Part shown: positions 26,443-36,158 of the stretch, in pieces
Layout of the letters: the number at the start of each line of letters is the position of its first letter
Position numbering within the stretch: position 1 is the stretch's first letter
Assembly (NCBI GenBank): GCA_034003245.1
Contig: JAVEYY010000018.1
Coordinates: 1-64,000 of the forward strand
From: Perlabentimonas sp034003245
Lineage (GTDB): Bacteria; Bacteroidota; Bacteroidia; Bacteroidales; Tenuifilaceae
DNA length: 64,000 nt
Direction of reading: 5' to 3'
Notes under the pieces: model-generated
Database searches by the model: none
The model's input: the letters and a program-made list of their open reading frames with translations, nothing else
Told to the model about the DNA's origin: nothing
Translations under genes and position numbers: made by a program

Positions 26443-29358
26443 TTACCCCAAAATCTCCATCATCTGCTCCAGACTTATGGCGCTGAGCGGATTTGAGTTA
26501 TCGACGAAACTACTCGACAGCAAGAGTTTGCTCTCCTGAAGACGTTGAATTTTCTCCTCAACTGTTCCCACCGAAATAAACCGATACACAAATACAGGCT
26601 TATCCTGTCCAATTCGATGAGCACGGGCAATGGCCTGATTCTCCACCGCAGGATTCCACCACGGATCGAGCACCAAAATGTAATCGGCAGCGGTAAGATT
26701 TAGCCCAACTCCACCAGCCTTTATGGATATTAAGAAAATATGGCACGAGGGATTATTCTGAAATTCATCTACAATCTGCTGACGATTTGTTGATGAACCG
26801 ATGAGCATTTGGTAACCTACGCCCATTGCGGCTATTCGTTTCTCCACAATTCTTAAATGCTTTACAAATGATGAGAAGATTAGCACCTTATGATTCTCCA
26901 TGGCCAGTGCCTCAATCGTTCTGATTATCTCATCAAACTTTCCTGAATCGGCGTATTGATACTCCTCAAGCATTTGAGGATGGTTGGAAATTTGCCTTAG
27001 ACGAGTTAACCCCCTGAGTATAGATATTGCCGATTGTGTGTACCCAACATTATTGATATTCTCTAGAATTGTGTTGCGTACAGCCGATTTTTCCTCCTCG
27101 TAAATGCTTTTCTGCTCCTCAGTTAGGTTGCAGTATACAACCTCCTCGTTTAAACGGGGCAACTCAGGAGCCACCTCGTGCTTACTACGTCGCATAATAA
27201 ATGGCTGAACCAGCTTCTTTAATTCCTCCTGCACCTTCTCGTCCTTACTTTTCTCAACAGGAATCAAAAACTGCTCACGGAATGAGCGTAATGATCCCAA
27301 CATCCCCCTGTTTAAGAAGTTAAGCTGAGCCCACAAATCGGTTAGCGAATTCTCGATTGGTGTACCACTTAAACTAAGATAATGCTTTGCCTTTAGCAGC
27401 ACAGCCGATCGATAAACCTTGCTGGCAGGATTTTTAATAGTTTGACTCTCGTCGAGGATAACGTAGTTGAAACGAACATCCTTAAGCAGGTCGATATCGT
27501 TGCGCAGCACGCCATAGGTGGTCATCACAATATCGTAGTTTATTAGTTCTGTAACCGAGCGCGTTCGGCTTGGGCTAGTGAACTGGTAAACCGAGAGGGT
27601 TGGCGCAAATCTACTCACCTCGCGTTGCCAGTTAAACAGCAGCGAGGTGGGAACAACCAGCAGCGATGTTCGCCCCATTTGGGGAATCCCATTTGACGTT
27701 GGAGTTTTGTCGATTATTTCTCTCTGCTCAGAGTCGTGTAGCAGAACAGCTAGGGTTTGTATGGTTTTGCCCAAACCCATATCATCAGCAAGGCAGCCAC
27801 CCATTCCGCTATCGTAAAGTAGTTGTAACCACAGCAAACCCAGTTTCTGGTAATCGCGCAGCTCAGCGTTAAGTCCTTTGGGAATCTGCACTTGCTGAGC
27901 AAGCGAAACTTTCGAAAATCGTTCCTTTAGATTCTCAGCATCGGGACAATAAACCTGTGCTTCCTGAATAAAACCGAAGCCCGATTGGGTTAACACCAGC
28001 TTGTCGTCATCAACCCTACCAACCACAAAAAGGGCTTTATACTTTGCAAACCACTCCTCAGGGATTATAAAAATATCGCCATTTGGCAACAAATACTCCC
28101 GAATACCCTTAATAATATTCTTCCGAAGCAGGATAAACGGAAACTCGTAATCGTTCAGCTTTACCTTTCCGTAGATATCGAACCAGTCGTTATCGAGTTT
28201 TGCCTTTAAGTCGAGATCGTAACCCTTAATGTAATAACTTATGTCTCTTAGTTGCTGAACCAGCTCTATACCTTTCAGGGCAAACAAATAAGCATGGGCA
28301 TTTACCCATGTTATAAACTCGTAATCGGTTTCAACTCCCTTGGGGTAATACTCGGCGCCTTGTATGTTGGTTAAACCCATCTCTCCAACAACTGTCTTCA
28401 CCTTATTCTCCCAATCAACATCACGGCTAAATCTCAAAAAATGATACGATCCATTCACGACCTTTAGCGACACTTCGTTTTGCGGTTTACTTTGACTGAG
28501 GTAATTTTTGCCTCCGTAGCTGAAGTAAAGAACCAGTCCTAAAGTACCATTAAGCCGCGTTTCGAGCGAAACAATGGCTTTGCCCACGGGATTCGACTCC
28601 TCAATTATAAATCCCTCGGGAACAACTATCTGGTTTTTTACGGCATTGAGCACAAAGGTTTCAAAGTACTTCTTTTCGGCTGAACGAGGTATGGAGATGT
28701 ACTCCTTGGTGAAAAAAGGGAGCAACTTTTTGGCATCGATACCCTCGAAGCGAAAAAGTCGATACCCCAACCTAATTATACAAGGCTCATTGGTTACCAC
28801 TTGTGTTTGGCGATGCTTGAGTTTTATACTCTCGCCATTGCACGTTGCCTCTAGCGCGTAGCGAGTTTCGATGGGAGTTACCGAAAACCGGAAAACAGGT
28901 TCGGCATTTCTCTGCTGCACGAACAACAGATGATCGTGATATAGATTGCTAAACTTCTTGTCCTTAAGAAATACTGGAAAACCATTATTAACCACTGATT
29001 CGTAACACTTAGCTATGCGCCGCTCAAAGTATGAGCGAACATAATCGCCGAAAACCGAATCGGTTTGCACAGACTTATAAAAATCGGCAACCGATTTCTT
29101 CCCCTTCCCTACCACGCGAAACAGGCTGCTATCACTAATCTCATCAATTAGCCTCACAACTCTCTCGGCCTCGGGGCTTACCAAATGACGCCACTTAGCC
29201 AAGTTCTCAGGAAATACATTGTCGACCACGGTGTAAATTCCTCCCTCAACACTTAGTAGCTCAGCAATATGAGCAGTAAATGTTGCTCCAAGAATCTTAT
29301 GCTCCTGCAACGAAAGAGTAAAAAAACTTCCCCGATAGATTTCTGAGGTGTTCGACAT
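26443..29358 (-). CDS. SNF2-family DEAD/DEAH-type helicase
   Basis: This ATP-dependent DNA translocase of the bacterial SNF2/Rad54-like group has 971 residues from the ATG at 29358; a TTG lies four codons earlier. Residues 1-480 are a non-catalytic N-terminal region. The motor follows: Walker A DDMGLGKTIQ with K531, Walker B as DESQ (the usual DEAH is altered to DESQ), LSGTPIENSLTDLW (motif III), and in the second RecA lobe LIGSSTNRQQIVDEFQ and QAIARAHRIGQ (motif VI). Such proteins are thought to remodel protein-DNA or RNA polymerase complexes. It is a single gene with no restriction or defence genes nearby. Confidence 0.93.
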   Translation of the reverse strand: MSNTSEIYRGSFFTLSLQEHKILGATFTAHIAELLSVEGGIYTVVDNVFPENLAKWRHLVSPEAERVVRLIDEISDSSLFRVVGKGKKSVADFYKSVQTDSVFGDYVRSYFERRIAKCYESVVNNGFPVFLKDKKFSNLYHDHLLFVQQRNAEPVFRFSVTPIETRYALEATCNGESIKLKHRQTQVVTNEPCIIRLGYRLFRFEGIDAKKLLPFFTKEYISIPRSAEKKYFETFVLNAVKNQIVVPEGFIIEESNPVGKAIVSLETRLNGTLGLVLYFSYGGKNYLSQSKPQNEVSLKVVNGSYHFLRFSRDVDWENKVKTVVGEMGLTNIQGAEYYPKGVETDYEFITWVNAHAYLFALKGIELVQQLRDISYYIKGYDLDLKAKLDNDWFDIYGKVKLNDYEFPFILLRKNIIKGIREYLLPNGDIFIIPEEWFAKYKALFVVGRVDDDKLVLTQSGFGFIQEAQVYCPDAENLKERFSKVSLAQQVQIPKGLNAELRDYQKLGLLWLQLLYDSGMGGCLADDMGLGKTIQTLAVLLHDSEQREIIDKTPTSNGIPQMGRTSLLVVPTSLLFNWQREVSRFAPTLSVYQFTSPSRTRSVTELINYDIVMTTYGVLRNDIDLLKDVRFNYVILDESQTIKNPASKVYRSAVLLKAKHYLSLSGTPIENSLTDLWAQLNFLNRGMLGSLRSFREQFLIPVEKSKDEKVQEELKKLVQPFIMRRSKHEVAPELPRLNEEVVYCNLTEEQKSIYEEEKSAVRNTILENINNVGYTQSAISILRGLTRLRQISNHPQMLEEYQYADSGKFDEIIRTIEALAMENHKVLIFSSFVKHLRIVEKRIAAMGVGYQMLIGSSTNRQQIVDEFQNNPSCHIFLISIKAGGVGLNLTAADYILVLDPWWNPAVENQAIARAHRIGQDKPVFVYRFISVGTVEEKIQRLQESKLLLSSSFVDNSNPLSAISLEQMMEILG

Positions 29359-29676
29359 GGGTTTAGGCAATATTTAATTTCTTTCTTGAGATTCGTTATC
29401 TGTTGATGTCCAGTTATTCCCGCAATAAATAATTTATAGTGAGATTCGATCAACTATCAACGACCAACCATCAACATTCAACTATCAACGGTAAACGTTC
29501 AACCAAAATTAACCAGCAATATTAACCCATTTTTTTGGCGCAGGAAAATCTTTTTTTTTGCATTTGGGCATATTCCTTTTAACCAACGGGTAACTTCGGA
29601 TGTTAATAACTTGTATTTCAACATCAGAATTTTTCTAATCAATCTTATTAACTTTACAACATTAAATGCGAATACC
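29359..29676. other. 318-bp intergenic region
   Basis: The gap separates the divergent SNF2 and bcp genes. It holds the heptamer repeat run at 29449-29504, listed separately, then a T-rich stretch around 29530-29580. No clear TAnnTTTG promoter was found for either gene. Confidence 0.5.
29449..29504 (+). repeat. Eight tandem degenerate heptamers (NTCAACN)
   Basis: Eight consecutive 7-base units can be read: ATCAACT, ATCAACG, ACCAACC, ATCAACA, TTCAACT, ATCAACG, GTAAACG, TTCAACC. The run is 56 bp with exact 7-bp phase. It is the same unit as in the repeat before the copA stop codon (9419-9501). Confidence 0.75.
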
Positions 29677-30129
29677 ATGACACACTTAAAACCCGGCGAT
29701 AAAGCACCTCAGTTCATAGGGTTAGATCAGGATGGAAAAAAGGTTAGCCTTGGCAACTTTTTGGGTAAAAAAGTAGTCCTCTACTTTTATCCCAAGGATA
29801 GCACACCTGGGTGTACCGCACAGGCATGCGACCTGCGTGACAACTACCAGATGCTAATTGGCAAAGGCTACATCGTTGTTGGGATTAGCGCCGACAGCCA
29901 GAAATCACATCAAAAGTTTATCGAAAAGTACAGCCTTCCATTTCCTCTAATAGCCGACACCGAAAAAGAGATTATTAAAGCATTTGGCGTATGGGGTCCC
30001 AAGAAATTTATGGGCAAAACTTTCGATGGAATTCACCGCACAACCTTTGTTATTGACGAGAATGGAATTATTGAGGAGATTATTGATAAGGTAAACACCA
30101 AGGAACACACCACCCAGATAGTTAAATAA
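29677..30129 (+). CDS. bcp: Thiol peroxidase, BCP-type peroxiredoxin
   Basis: This peroxiredoxin reduces hydrogen peroxide and organic hydroperoxides with thioredoxin as electron source. The 150-residue protein carries the peroxidatic cysteine C46 in STPGCTAQACDLRD and a second Cys at C51, the CxxxxC spacing of E. coli-type BCP, which forms an intramolecular disulfide. YFYPKDSTPGC is the family signature. The ATG at 29677 gives a normal N-terminus (MTHLKPGDKAP); a 22-codon upstream extension is hydrophobic and unlike the family. recA starts 14 bp downstream, so the two are probably co-transcribed, linking oxidative stress and DNA repair. Confidence 0.94.
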   Translation: MTHLKPGDKAPQFIGLDQDGKKVSLGNFLGKKVVLYFYPKDSTPGCTAQACDLRDNYQMLIGKGYIVVGISADSQKSHQKFIEKYSLPFPLIADTEKEIIKAFGVWGPKKFMGKTFDGIHRTTFVIDENGIIEEIIDKVNTKEHTTQIVK

Positions 30130-30143
30130 CACACATACACAGC

Positions 30144-31166
30144 ATGGAAAACCAGAAAGCAACAAAAAAGAAAGAGGTAAACCAGGAGAAGTTGAAAGCC
30201 CTTCAGCTTACCATGGATAAGATTGACAAGGACTATGGCAAGGGCACAATCATGAAAATGGGCGACAAGGCCGTTGTGGATGTACCCACCATCTCCAGTG
30301 GATCAATAGCTCTAGATTATGCCCTGGGCGTTGGCGGCTACCCCCGCGGCCGGGTTATTGAGATATACGGCCCCGAATCGTCGGGTAAAACCACGCTGGC
30401 CATCCATGCCATTGCCGAAGCGCAAAAGAATGGCGGTATTGCTGCCATTATTGATGCGGAGCATGCATTCGACCGCACTTACGCCGAGAAGCTAGGAGTT
30501 GATACCGAAACCCTGCTGATATCACAACCCGACAACGGTGAGCAAGCGCTTGAAATTGCCGATCATCTAATCCGCTCAGGTGCAATTGACATTGTGGTGA
30601 TTGACTCCGTGGCAGCTCTAACACCCAAAGCCGAAATTGAGGGTGAGATGGGCGATAATAAGCTTGGGTTACAGGCTCGCCTGATGTCGCAAGCGCTGAG
30701 AAAACTAACCGCCAATATTGCAAAAACCAATACTTGCTGCATCTTTATTAATCAGCTCCGCGAAAAGATTGGAGTAATGTTCGGCAACCCCGAAACCACC
30801 ACAGGTGGAAATGCGCTTAAATTCTACGCATCAATCAGGGTTGATATTAGACGCATTGCCCAACTTAAGGATGGTGACGAGTCGACTGGAAACCGTGTAC
30901 GAGTAAAAATTGTGAAGAACAAGGTTGCTCCCCCATTCCGCAAAGCGGAATTTGATATTGTTTTCGGCGAAGGTATTTCACTTACTGGCGAGATTATCGA
31001 CCTGGGCGTTGAGCATAACATCATCAAGAAAAGCGGCTCTTGGTTTAGCTACGGCGAAACCAAACTGGGACAAGGCCGCGAAGCAGTTCGAAGCTTGCTA
31101 CTCGATAATCCTGAGTTAACAGCCGAATTGCATGAGAAAGTTTTTGCCGAACTGATGAAGAAGTAA
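30144..31166 (+). CDS. recA: Recombinase RecA
   Basis: RecA forms filaments on single-stranded DNA, carries out homologous strand exchange and repairs breaks. The 340-residue protein is full length. It has Walker A GPESSGKTT near residue 75, the segment IDAEHAFD, Walker B VVIDSVAAL, loop L2 region GNPETTTGGNALKFYASIR, and a C-terminal domain ending TAELHEKVFAELMKK. It follows bcp by 14 bp. A hairpin terminator lies 24 bp after the stop codon. Confidence 0.98.
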   Translation: MENQKATKKKEVNQEKLKALQLTMDKIDKDYGKGTIMKMGDKAVVDVPTISSGSIALDYALGVGGYPRGRVIEIYGPESSGKTTLAIHAIAEAQKNGGIAAIIDAEHAFDRTYAEKLGVDTETLLISQPDNGEQALEIADHLIRSGAIDIVVIDSVAALTPKAEIEGEMGDNKLGLQARLMSQALRKLTANIAKTNTCCIFINQLREKIGVMFGNPETTTGGNALKFYASIRVDIRRIAQLKDGDESTGNRVRVKIVKNKVAPPFRKAEFDIVFGEGISLTGEIIDLGVEHNIIKKSGSWFSYGETKLGQGREAVRSLLLDNPELTAELHEKVFAELMKK

Positions 31167-31190
31167 GCACTTAATTGACTACTAAATAAA

Positions 31191-31223
31191 AAAGGTGCAA
31201 GGGTTTTAACCCTCTGCACCTTT
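31191..31223 (+). terminator. Terminator after recA
   Basis: AAAGGTGCA pairs with TGCACCTTT (9 bp), and the loop itself can pair (AGGGTT with AACCCT). ATATATTT follows. It lies between convergent recA and the M28 peptidase gene and may act in both directions. Confidence 0.75.
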
Positions 31224-31258
31224 ATATATTTACTTAAGGCAATAGAATTAACTACAAG

Positions 31259-32875
31259 TTATCGCTCCACGTAAAACTCCGATGTTTTACTCCATTTTGG
31301 AAAGTAGTTCTCGTTGGCCAACCGATTCCCTAACCTAAAGAACAGCTTTGTATCACCTACCAAACCATCGAGATTGTGCTTTTGGGGGACATAATGGTCA
31401 GAAGGTTTGTGATACGTTACCCGCCAGTACTCTTCAACTGCCTTAAGCGTTTCCTCTTTTCCCATATCAACCTGATGGGTGTAGCCCTTGGCGAAAAGGG
31501 CGGGAATTCCTGCTCGTAAAAATGGAAGCTGGTCGGAGCGGAAAAACATCCCGTTCTCGGGATTGGGATCGTTGCAAATGTAGCGTCCCTGCTTGGCAGC
31601 CTCCTCCTCAAGGTATCGGTCGAGTTCGGAATGACCAAGTCCGGTAACTGTAACATCCAAAAACTTTCCCAAGAAAAGAATAACATCGCTATTGAAACAG
31701 GCAACTGTTTTACTGTGTTCAAAAATGGAGTTGTTCACGTAATGGTTGGAACCAATAAGCCCCGACTCCTCGGCAGTTGGCGAAAGGAATAGTATTGACC
31801 TTTGGGGTGCTTTTTCAAGCAATTTAAAGCCTTTGGCAATGGACAACATCCAGGCAATGGCAGCAGCATTATCGGAGGCACCGTTGTAAATTGAATCGCC
31901 ATCAATAGGAACTCCTTTCCCCAGATGATCCCAGTGAGCCGTGTAAACCAACGCCTCATCGGGAAGTTGACTACCACGGATAATTCCGCCCACGTTGTAT
32001 GACAAGGACTCCTTCCACGAATTTTCGATACTCACGCTATAGTTTGCATTCATGGTTACAGGCTTAAAGCCTGGCTCGGTAGCTCGGCTCTTCATCTGCT
32101 CATAATCCATTCCGCAAAGTTCAAACAGCTGAATTGCGGTTTCGCGGGTTATCCAACCATTAACGCCGCAAGTATTTTGCCTTAGCGATTCGTTATTAAG
32201 GTAGTACTCGGTATTGTTACCACTTCTGTCCACAACGCTCCAGGGATAGCCCGCCGCTTTATCCTCGTGAATAATTATGCATCCAGCAGCACCACTCAGG
32301 TTTGCAGCATCAAACTTATATGGCCAACGGCCATAAAAGGTCATGGCGTTTCCGTTAAAAAGATCGTTATTACCAGTATGAAAACCAGGATCGTTTACCA
32401 GCACCACAACGGTTTTTCCAGCAAGATCAATTCCATCAAAATCGTTCCAACCATACTCTGGGGCAACAATCCCAAAACCGGCAAAAATTAGTTCTGAATT
32501 TCGCAAAGCGAAATTGCTTTTTAGCAATGGACTCCAAAGGGTGTAGTTTTCGCCCTCAATAAGTTCAAGGTTTTTCTTTCCGCTTGAAATAACAATTCGA
32601 TCCTGCACCTCAGAGGTGATCTCGGCTAGCGGTACCTCCTGCAGGTAACTATCGCCAAAAGCAGGTTCTAAGCCAATCTCCTTCATTCTATGAGTTAGGT
32701 AAGCCAAAGTTCTTTGCTCGCCAACAGTCATGGGCGCCCTGCCTTCGAGGCTATCGGAGGCTAAAATCAAAATATCCTGCTCAATCTGGTTGGCATCAAT
32801 CAAATTATCGAGATTATGCCCTCTGTTACAGGCAAAAAAAGCCAGTAGGACAATAAAGTATAGATATTTCATCAT
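31259..32875 (-). CDS. M28-family zinc metallopeptidase, probable lipoprotein
   Basis: The 538-residue protein begins with a lipoprotein-like signal (LLAFFAC), placing it outside the inner membrane. A protease-associated domain probably occupies the region from about 100 to 260. The M28 catalytic core follows: zinc ligands in TAHWDHLG (about residues 312-319), the bridging Asp in NGASDNAAA (about 330), and the catalytic Glu pair in PTAEESGLIGS (about 367). HQVDMG near the end supplies the last His ligand. M28 enzymes are aminopeptidases or glutamate-carboxypeptidase-like exopeptidases, so a role in extracellular peptide use is likely. It is a single gene. Confidence 0.9.
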   Translation of the reverse strand: MMKYLYFIVLLAFFACNRGHNLDNLIDANQIEQDILILASDSLEGRAPMTVGEQRTLAYLTHRMKEIGLEPAFGDSYLQEVPLAEITSEVQDRIVISSGKKNLELIEGENYTLWSPLLKSNFALRNSELIFAGFGIVAPEYGWNDFDGIDLAGKTVVVLVNDPGFHTGNNDLFNGNAMTFYGRWPYKFDAANLSGAAGCIIIHEDKAAGYPWSVVDRSGNNTEYYLNNESLRQNTCGVNGWITRETAIQLFELCGMDYEQMKSRATEPGFKPVTMNANYSVSIENSWKESLSYNVGGIIRGSQLPDEALVYTAHWDHLGKGVPIDGDSIYNGASDNAAAIAWMLSIAKGFKLLEKAPQRSILFLSPTAEESGLIGSNHYVNNSIFEHSKTVACFNSDVILFLGKFLDVTVTGLGHSELDRYLEEEAAKQGRYICNDPNPENGMFFRSDQLPFLRAGIPALFAKGYTHQVDMGKEETLKAVEEYWRVTYHKPSDHYVPQKHNLDGLVGDTKLFFRLGNRLANENYFPKWSKTSEFYVER

Positions 32876-33037
32876 TTTTAGAATTAGTTGATAACACTAC
32901 AGTTTCAAATATAAAGTGCAATAAAATTAACTTTTTTCTATGTACACCTGCTAATCTCTTCAAAATTCTTTGAATATTCGCCAAAACACTTTAAGTTTAG
33001 CCGAATTTTATGAATTGCGTTATAGAATCTTTCCCCT

Positions 33038-35353
33038 ATGAGACTTAAATTGAAAATCAGGCAAAAGATATTTCTTTCGGTGCTAAGCGCATCAATGGTT
33101 CTTTACGTAGTGGCAGTTGGCTACATTGTTATGAGCTCGCGTACCGCTATGCTCGACGACGCACTCCTTAACGCTCGCCAAACAGCAAAAATTGCGGCTG
33201 AGGAAATTGAAAAGGAGTTCGAACGAGATTTAGCCGTTACCCGCACACTTGCGCAAGCTTTTACTGTATATCAGGAAATACCTGCCAGCCAATGGCAAAG
33301 CCTTTTTATGCGGATGTACAAACCTGTTCTTGAGGGGAACAAGCATGTTTACTCCATTTGGGATAGCTGGGAATACTATGGCTTTGTGCCAAACTACCTG
33401 AAGGATCATGGCCGGCACTGCATGACCGTTTGGAGAGATAACAATGACATTCTGAGTACTATAGATGAGCGCAGCATGAGTAGAGACCCCGACAAGTATG
33501 GCGCATTTAAGCAGAGAAACCAGGAAGGATTATGGGAACCCTACTTCGATGAGATTCAGAAGGGTAAGAGCGAACAGGTTCTTATGACCACCATTGCATC
33601 TCCAATCCAGATAAATGGAAAGTACATGGGTCTTGTAGGTTTTGATATCAGCCTCGAGAGTCTGCAGCAAACAATCGAAAAGATTGAACCCGTGCAGGGG
33701 AGTTTTGCATTTCTACTGTCGGAACAGGGTGTAATTGCAGCTCACAGGAATAAGGAACTTATAAATACAGCCGTTAAGGATTACTTAGGCGATGATTACG
33801 ACAACGAAAATCTTGAGATAATAATTAAGGAAGGCGTCGAGCACAGCTATATACGCAATGGGAAAAACGGTGAGGCGCACTACATCACCTTTGCCCCTGT
33901 TAAGGCGGGGGATTCCTACTCTGCATGGTCGTTGGCGCTTAGCATACCCATGAGCGTAATCACTGAGCGTGCCGACGAGAGTCAGCGAGTATCTATGCTA
34001 GTAGGCGCAGGAGGCTTGCTACTGCTGATGCTTGTGCTGGTTTTTGTTTCGAATAGTCTAACTCGCCCAATAGTAAGGATTACAAAGTCGCTTAACCGAA
34101 TGCGACAAGGTGAAATTTCAAGCGATTTAATTCTTAATCTTACCTCGGGCGATGAGATTGAGGATATGGCCACAGCCTTGAATATCTCCATTGAGGGGCT
34201 AAACAAGAAAACTACCTTTGCTAACGATATCGGAAAGGGGCAGCTGGAGAGCGACCTTGAACTACTAGGCGAAAATGATGTGCTGGGCAAATCGCTGCTC
34301 GACATGCGCAACAGCCTTAAGAAGGCGAAGATCGAAGAGGAGAAAAGAGTTGCCGAAGACAAGAAGCGAACATGGGCTAACGAGGGTTTCACTCAGTTTG
34401 CCGAGTTGCTCCGCAACAATAACGATGATCTTCAAAAACTTGCCGACGAGGTGATTAAGCATCTGGTTAAGTATGTGGGAGGAAATCAGGGCGCACTATT
34501 CCTGAAAAACGACGACGACAAGAAGAATATAGCCCTTGAAACCAAATCGGTTTACGCATGGGATCGCAAGAAGTATATTGACATGCAAATTATGATGGGC
34601 GAAGGGCTGGTTGGCGCTTGCGCGCTTGAGGGAGAAACAATTTTCCTAACCGAGATCCCCAAAGACTTTGTCACCATCTCATCGGGTCTGGGCGAAGCCG
34701 ATCCAAATTGCCTATTGCTGGTTCCCCTTAAACAAGCCGATGAGGTTATGGGAGTAATTGAGGTGGCTGCCTTTAAGATCTTTGAACAGTTTGAGATCGA
34801 TTTCCTTGAGAAAGTAGCCGAGAGCATTGCCTCTACCATTGGCACCGTAAAAATTAATGCCAAAACCCGTTACCTGCTGGAACAATCCCAACAGCAAGCA
34901 GAAGAAATGCTTGCCCAGGAGGAGGAGATGCGCCAGAACATGGAAGAACTTATGGCTACGCAGGAGGAGATGAGCCGCAAGGAGAAGGAGATTGTCTGGA
35001 CCATGGAGGCCATAGGTGGCCTGGCCATTGTTATTGAATACGATTTCAAGGGCATAATTACATACGTTAACCAACTGCTTTGCTCTATTACTGGTTACTC
35101 CAAGGAGGAACTACTGGGACAACATCATAGCATCCTCTTTGAGCATAAAGATGTTGCTTCATCGGCGGAGTACAACCAGTTCCTCGACGACATGCGAAAC
35201 AACAAGCCATTTAAGAGCATCCTAACACGACGCAACAAGAAAGGCGAAATTTTTACCGTAAAGGCACACTGTTACCCAATCTTCAACGACGATGGAGTAC
35301 CGCTAAAAGTGGTTGAAGTTGCCGTGGATATTACCGACTTAATTCAACGGTAA
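33038..35353 (+). CDS. Membrane sensor: Cache-HAMP-GAF-coiled coil-PAS, no output domain
   Basis: The 771-residue protein has TM1 at about 11-32, a periplasmic double-Cache-like domain at about 40-305 (with VGFDISLESLQ), TM2 at about 318-339 and HAMP at 340-392. A GAF domain spans roughly 450-605, then comes a Glu/Gln-rich coiled coil (QQAEEMLAQEEEMRQNMEEL) and a PAS domain with its PAC end at about 655-771. The chain stops right after the PAS domain (VVEVAVDITDLIQR). No kinase, cyclase, GGDEF or methyl-accepting domain is present. It may signal by protein contact with a separate kinase. No cognate kinase gene is adjacent. Confidence 0.85.
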   Translation: MRLKLKIRQKIFLSVLSASMVLYVVAVGYIVMSSRTAMLDDALLNARQTAKIAAEEIEKEFERDLAVTRTLAQAFTVYQEIPASQWQSLFMRMYKPVLEGNKHVYSIWDSWEYYGFVPNYLKDHGRHCMTVWRDNNDILSTIDERSMSRDPDKYGAFKQRNQEGLWEPYFDEIQKGKSEQVLMTTIASPIQINGKYMGLVGFDISLESLQQTIEKIEPVQGSFAFLLSEQGVIAAHRNKELINTAVKDYLGDDYDNENLEIIIKEGVEHSYIRNGKNGEAHYITFAPVKAGDSYSAWSLALSIPMSVITERADESQRVSMLVGAGGLLLLMLVLVFVSNSLTRPIVRITKSLNRMRQGEISSDLILNLTSGDEIEDMATALNISIEGLNKKTTFANDIGKGQLESDLELLGENDVLGKSLLDMRNSLKKAKIEEEKRVAEDKKRTWANEGFTQFAELLRNNNDDLQKLADEVIKHLVKYVGGNQGALFLKNDDDKKNIALETKSVYAWDRKKYIDMQIMMGEGLVGACALEGETIFLTEIPKDFVTISSGLGEADPNCLLLVPLKQADEVMGVIEVAAFKIFEQFEIDFLEKVAESIASTIGTVKINAKTRYLLEQSQQQAEEMLAQEEEMRQNMEELMATQEEMSRKEKEIVWTMEAIGGLAIVIEYDFKGIITYVNQLLCSITGYSKEELLGQHHSILFEHKDVASSAEYNQFLDDMRNNKPFKSILTRRNKKGEIFTVKAHCYPIFNDDGVPLKVVEVAVDITDLIQR

Positions 35354-35558
35354 TAGAAGTTTAGTTTCAATTATTTGCTATTTATTTCGCCAAGGGGAAG
35401 CATCATAATTGGCATGATGTCATAAAATTTGATTGGCACACCATTTGTTAAACCATTATGCACTTGGTTTTAAGTGATAGCTTTAAGTTTAATATCGATG
35501 AAACTTTAGCAGCAAATCCGCAAAACCTTTACGACAATTATTGTAGCATCAACCCCTA

Positions 35559-36158
35559 ATGGCACTCAAGATGGAAAAGCATATTGATTTTTTCAAGATA
35601 AAGCACAATCCGATTGCCCCCAAGGAAGGGCGTGTGCTTATTGCCGAGCCAGGATTGATGGATCAATACTTTAAGCGAGCCATAATCCTGCTGGTGGAAC
35701 ATAACGAGAGCGGATCGATAGGTTACGTTCTAAATAATCTTATTGAGATTAAGCTAAGCGAAATTATCCCCGATTTTCCAAGTTTTCCCGCGCTCGTTTC
35801 CATAGGAGGACCTGTAAGTCCCAATAGCATCCACTTTATTCACACTGTGGGGGATATTATTCCCGACACCAACCCAGTTGCTGACGGGCTTTACTGGGGT
35901 GGCGACTTTGAAGCAGTAAAAGCGCTTGTGAAACAACAAAAAATCACCACTAGGCAAATTCGTTTCTTTGTTGGTTACTCCGGGTGGGGTGTTAATCAGC
36001 TGGCCGATGAGTTAAAAGAGAATAGCTGGGTGGTTTCAGAACTGGATATTGTGCAGATTATGGCTGGGAAGGATGACCTATGGAGCAGGGTAGTTCACCA
36101 GATGGGGCCAAGATATAAACCTTGGACTATTTATCCACTAAATCCATCGCTTAACTAG
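35559..36158 (+). CDS. YqgE/AlgH family protein (UPF0301)
   Basis: The 199-residue protein matches the widespread YqgE/AlgH family. GRVLIAEPGLMD near the N-terminus, RAIILLVEHNESGSIGYVLN at about 40-60, and GGPVSPNSIHFIH in the middle are its conserved blocks. Its function is unresolved; the AlgH name comes from a Pseudomonas alginate regulator. Translation may begin at M5 (MEKHIDFF) instead of M1. Its 3' end overlaps the stop of the convergent aminotransferase gene by 8 bp. Confidence 0.9.
   Translation: MALKMEKHIDFFKIKHNPIAPKEGRVLIAEPGLMDQYFKRAIILLVEHNESGSIGYVLNNLIEIKLSEIIPDFPSFPALVSIGGPVSPNSIHFIHTVGDIIPDTNPVADGLYWGGDFEAVKALVKQQKITTRQIRFFVGYSGWGVNQLADELKENSWVVSELDIVQIMAGKDDLWSRVVHQMGPRYKPWTIYPLNPSLN

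Noticed and set aside
26443..29358. Defence island around the SNF2 helicase
   Set aside because: Its neighbours are lepB, bcp and recA, all housekeeping genes, so there is no defence context.
35401..35419. CATCAT and ATGATG inverted repeat upstream of yqgE
   Set aside because: Only 6 bp with a 7-base gap, no promoter box beside it; likely chance in AT-rich sequence.
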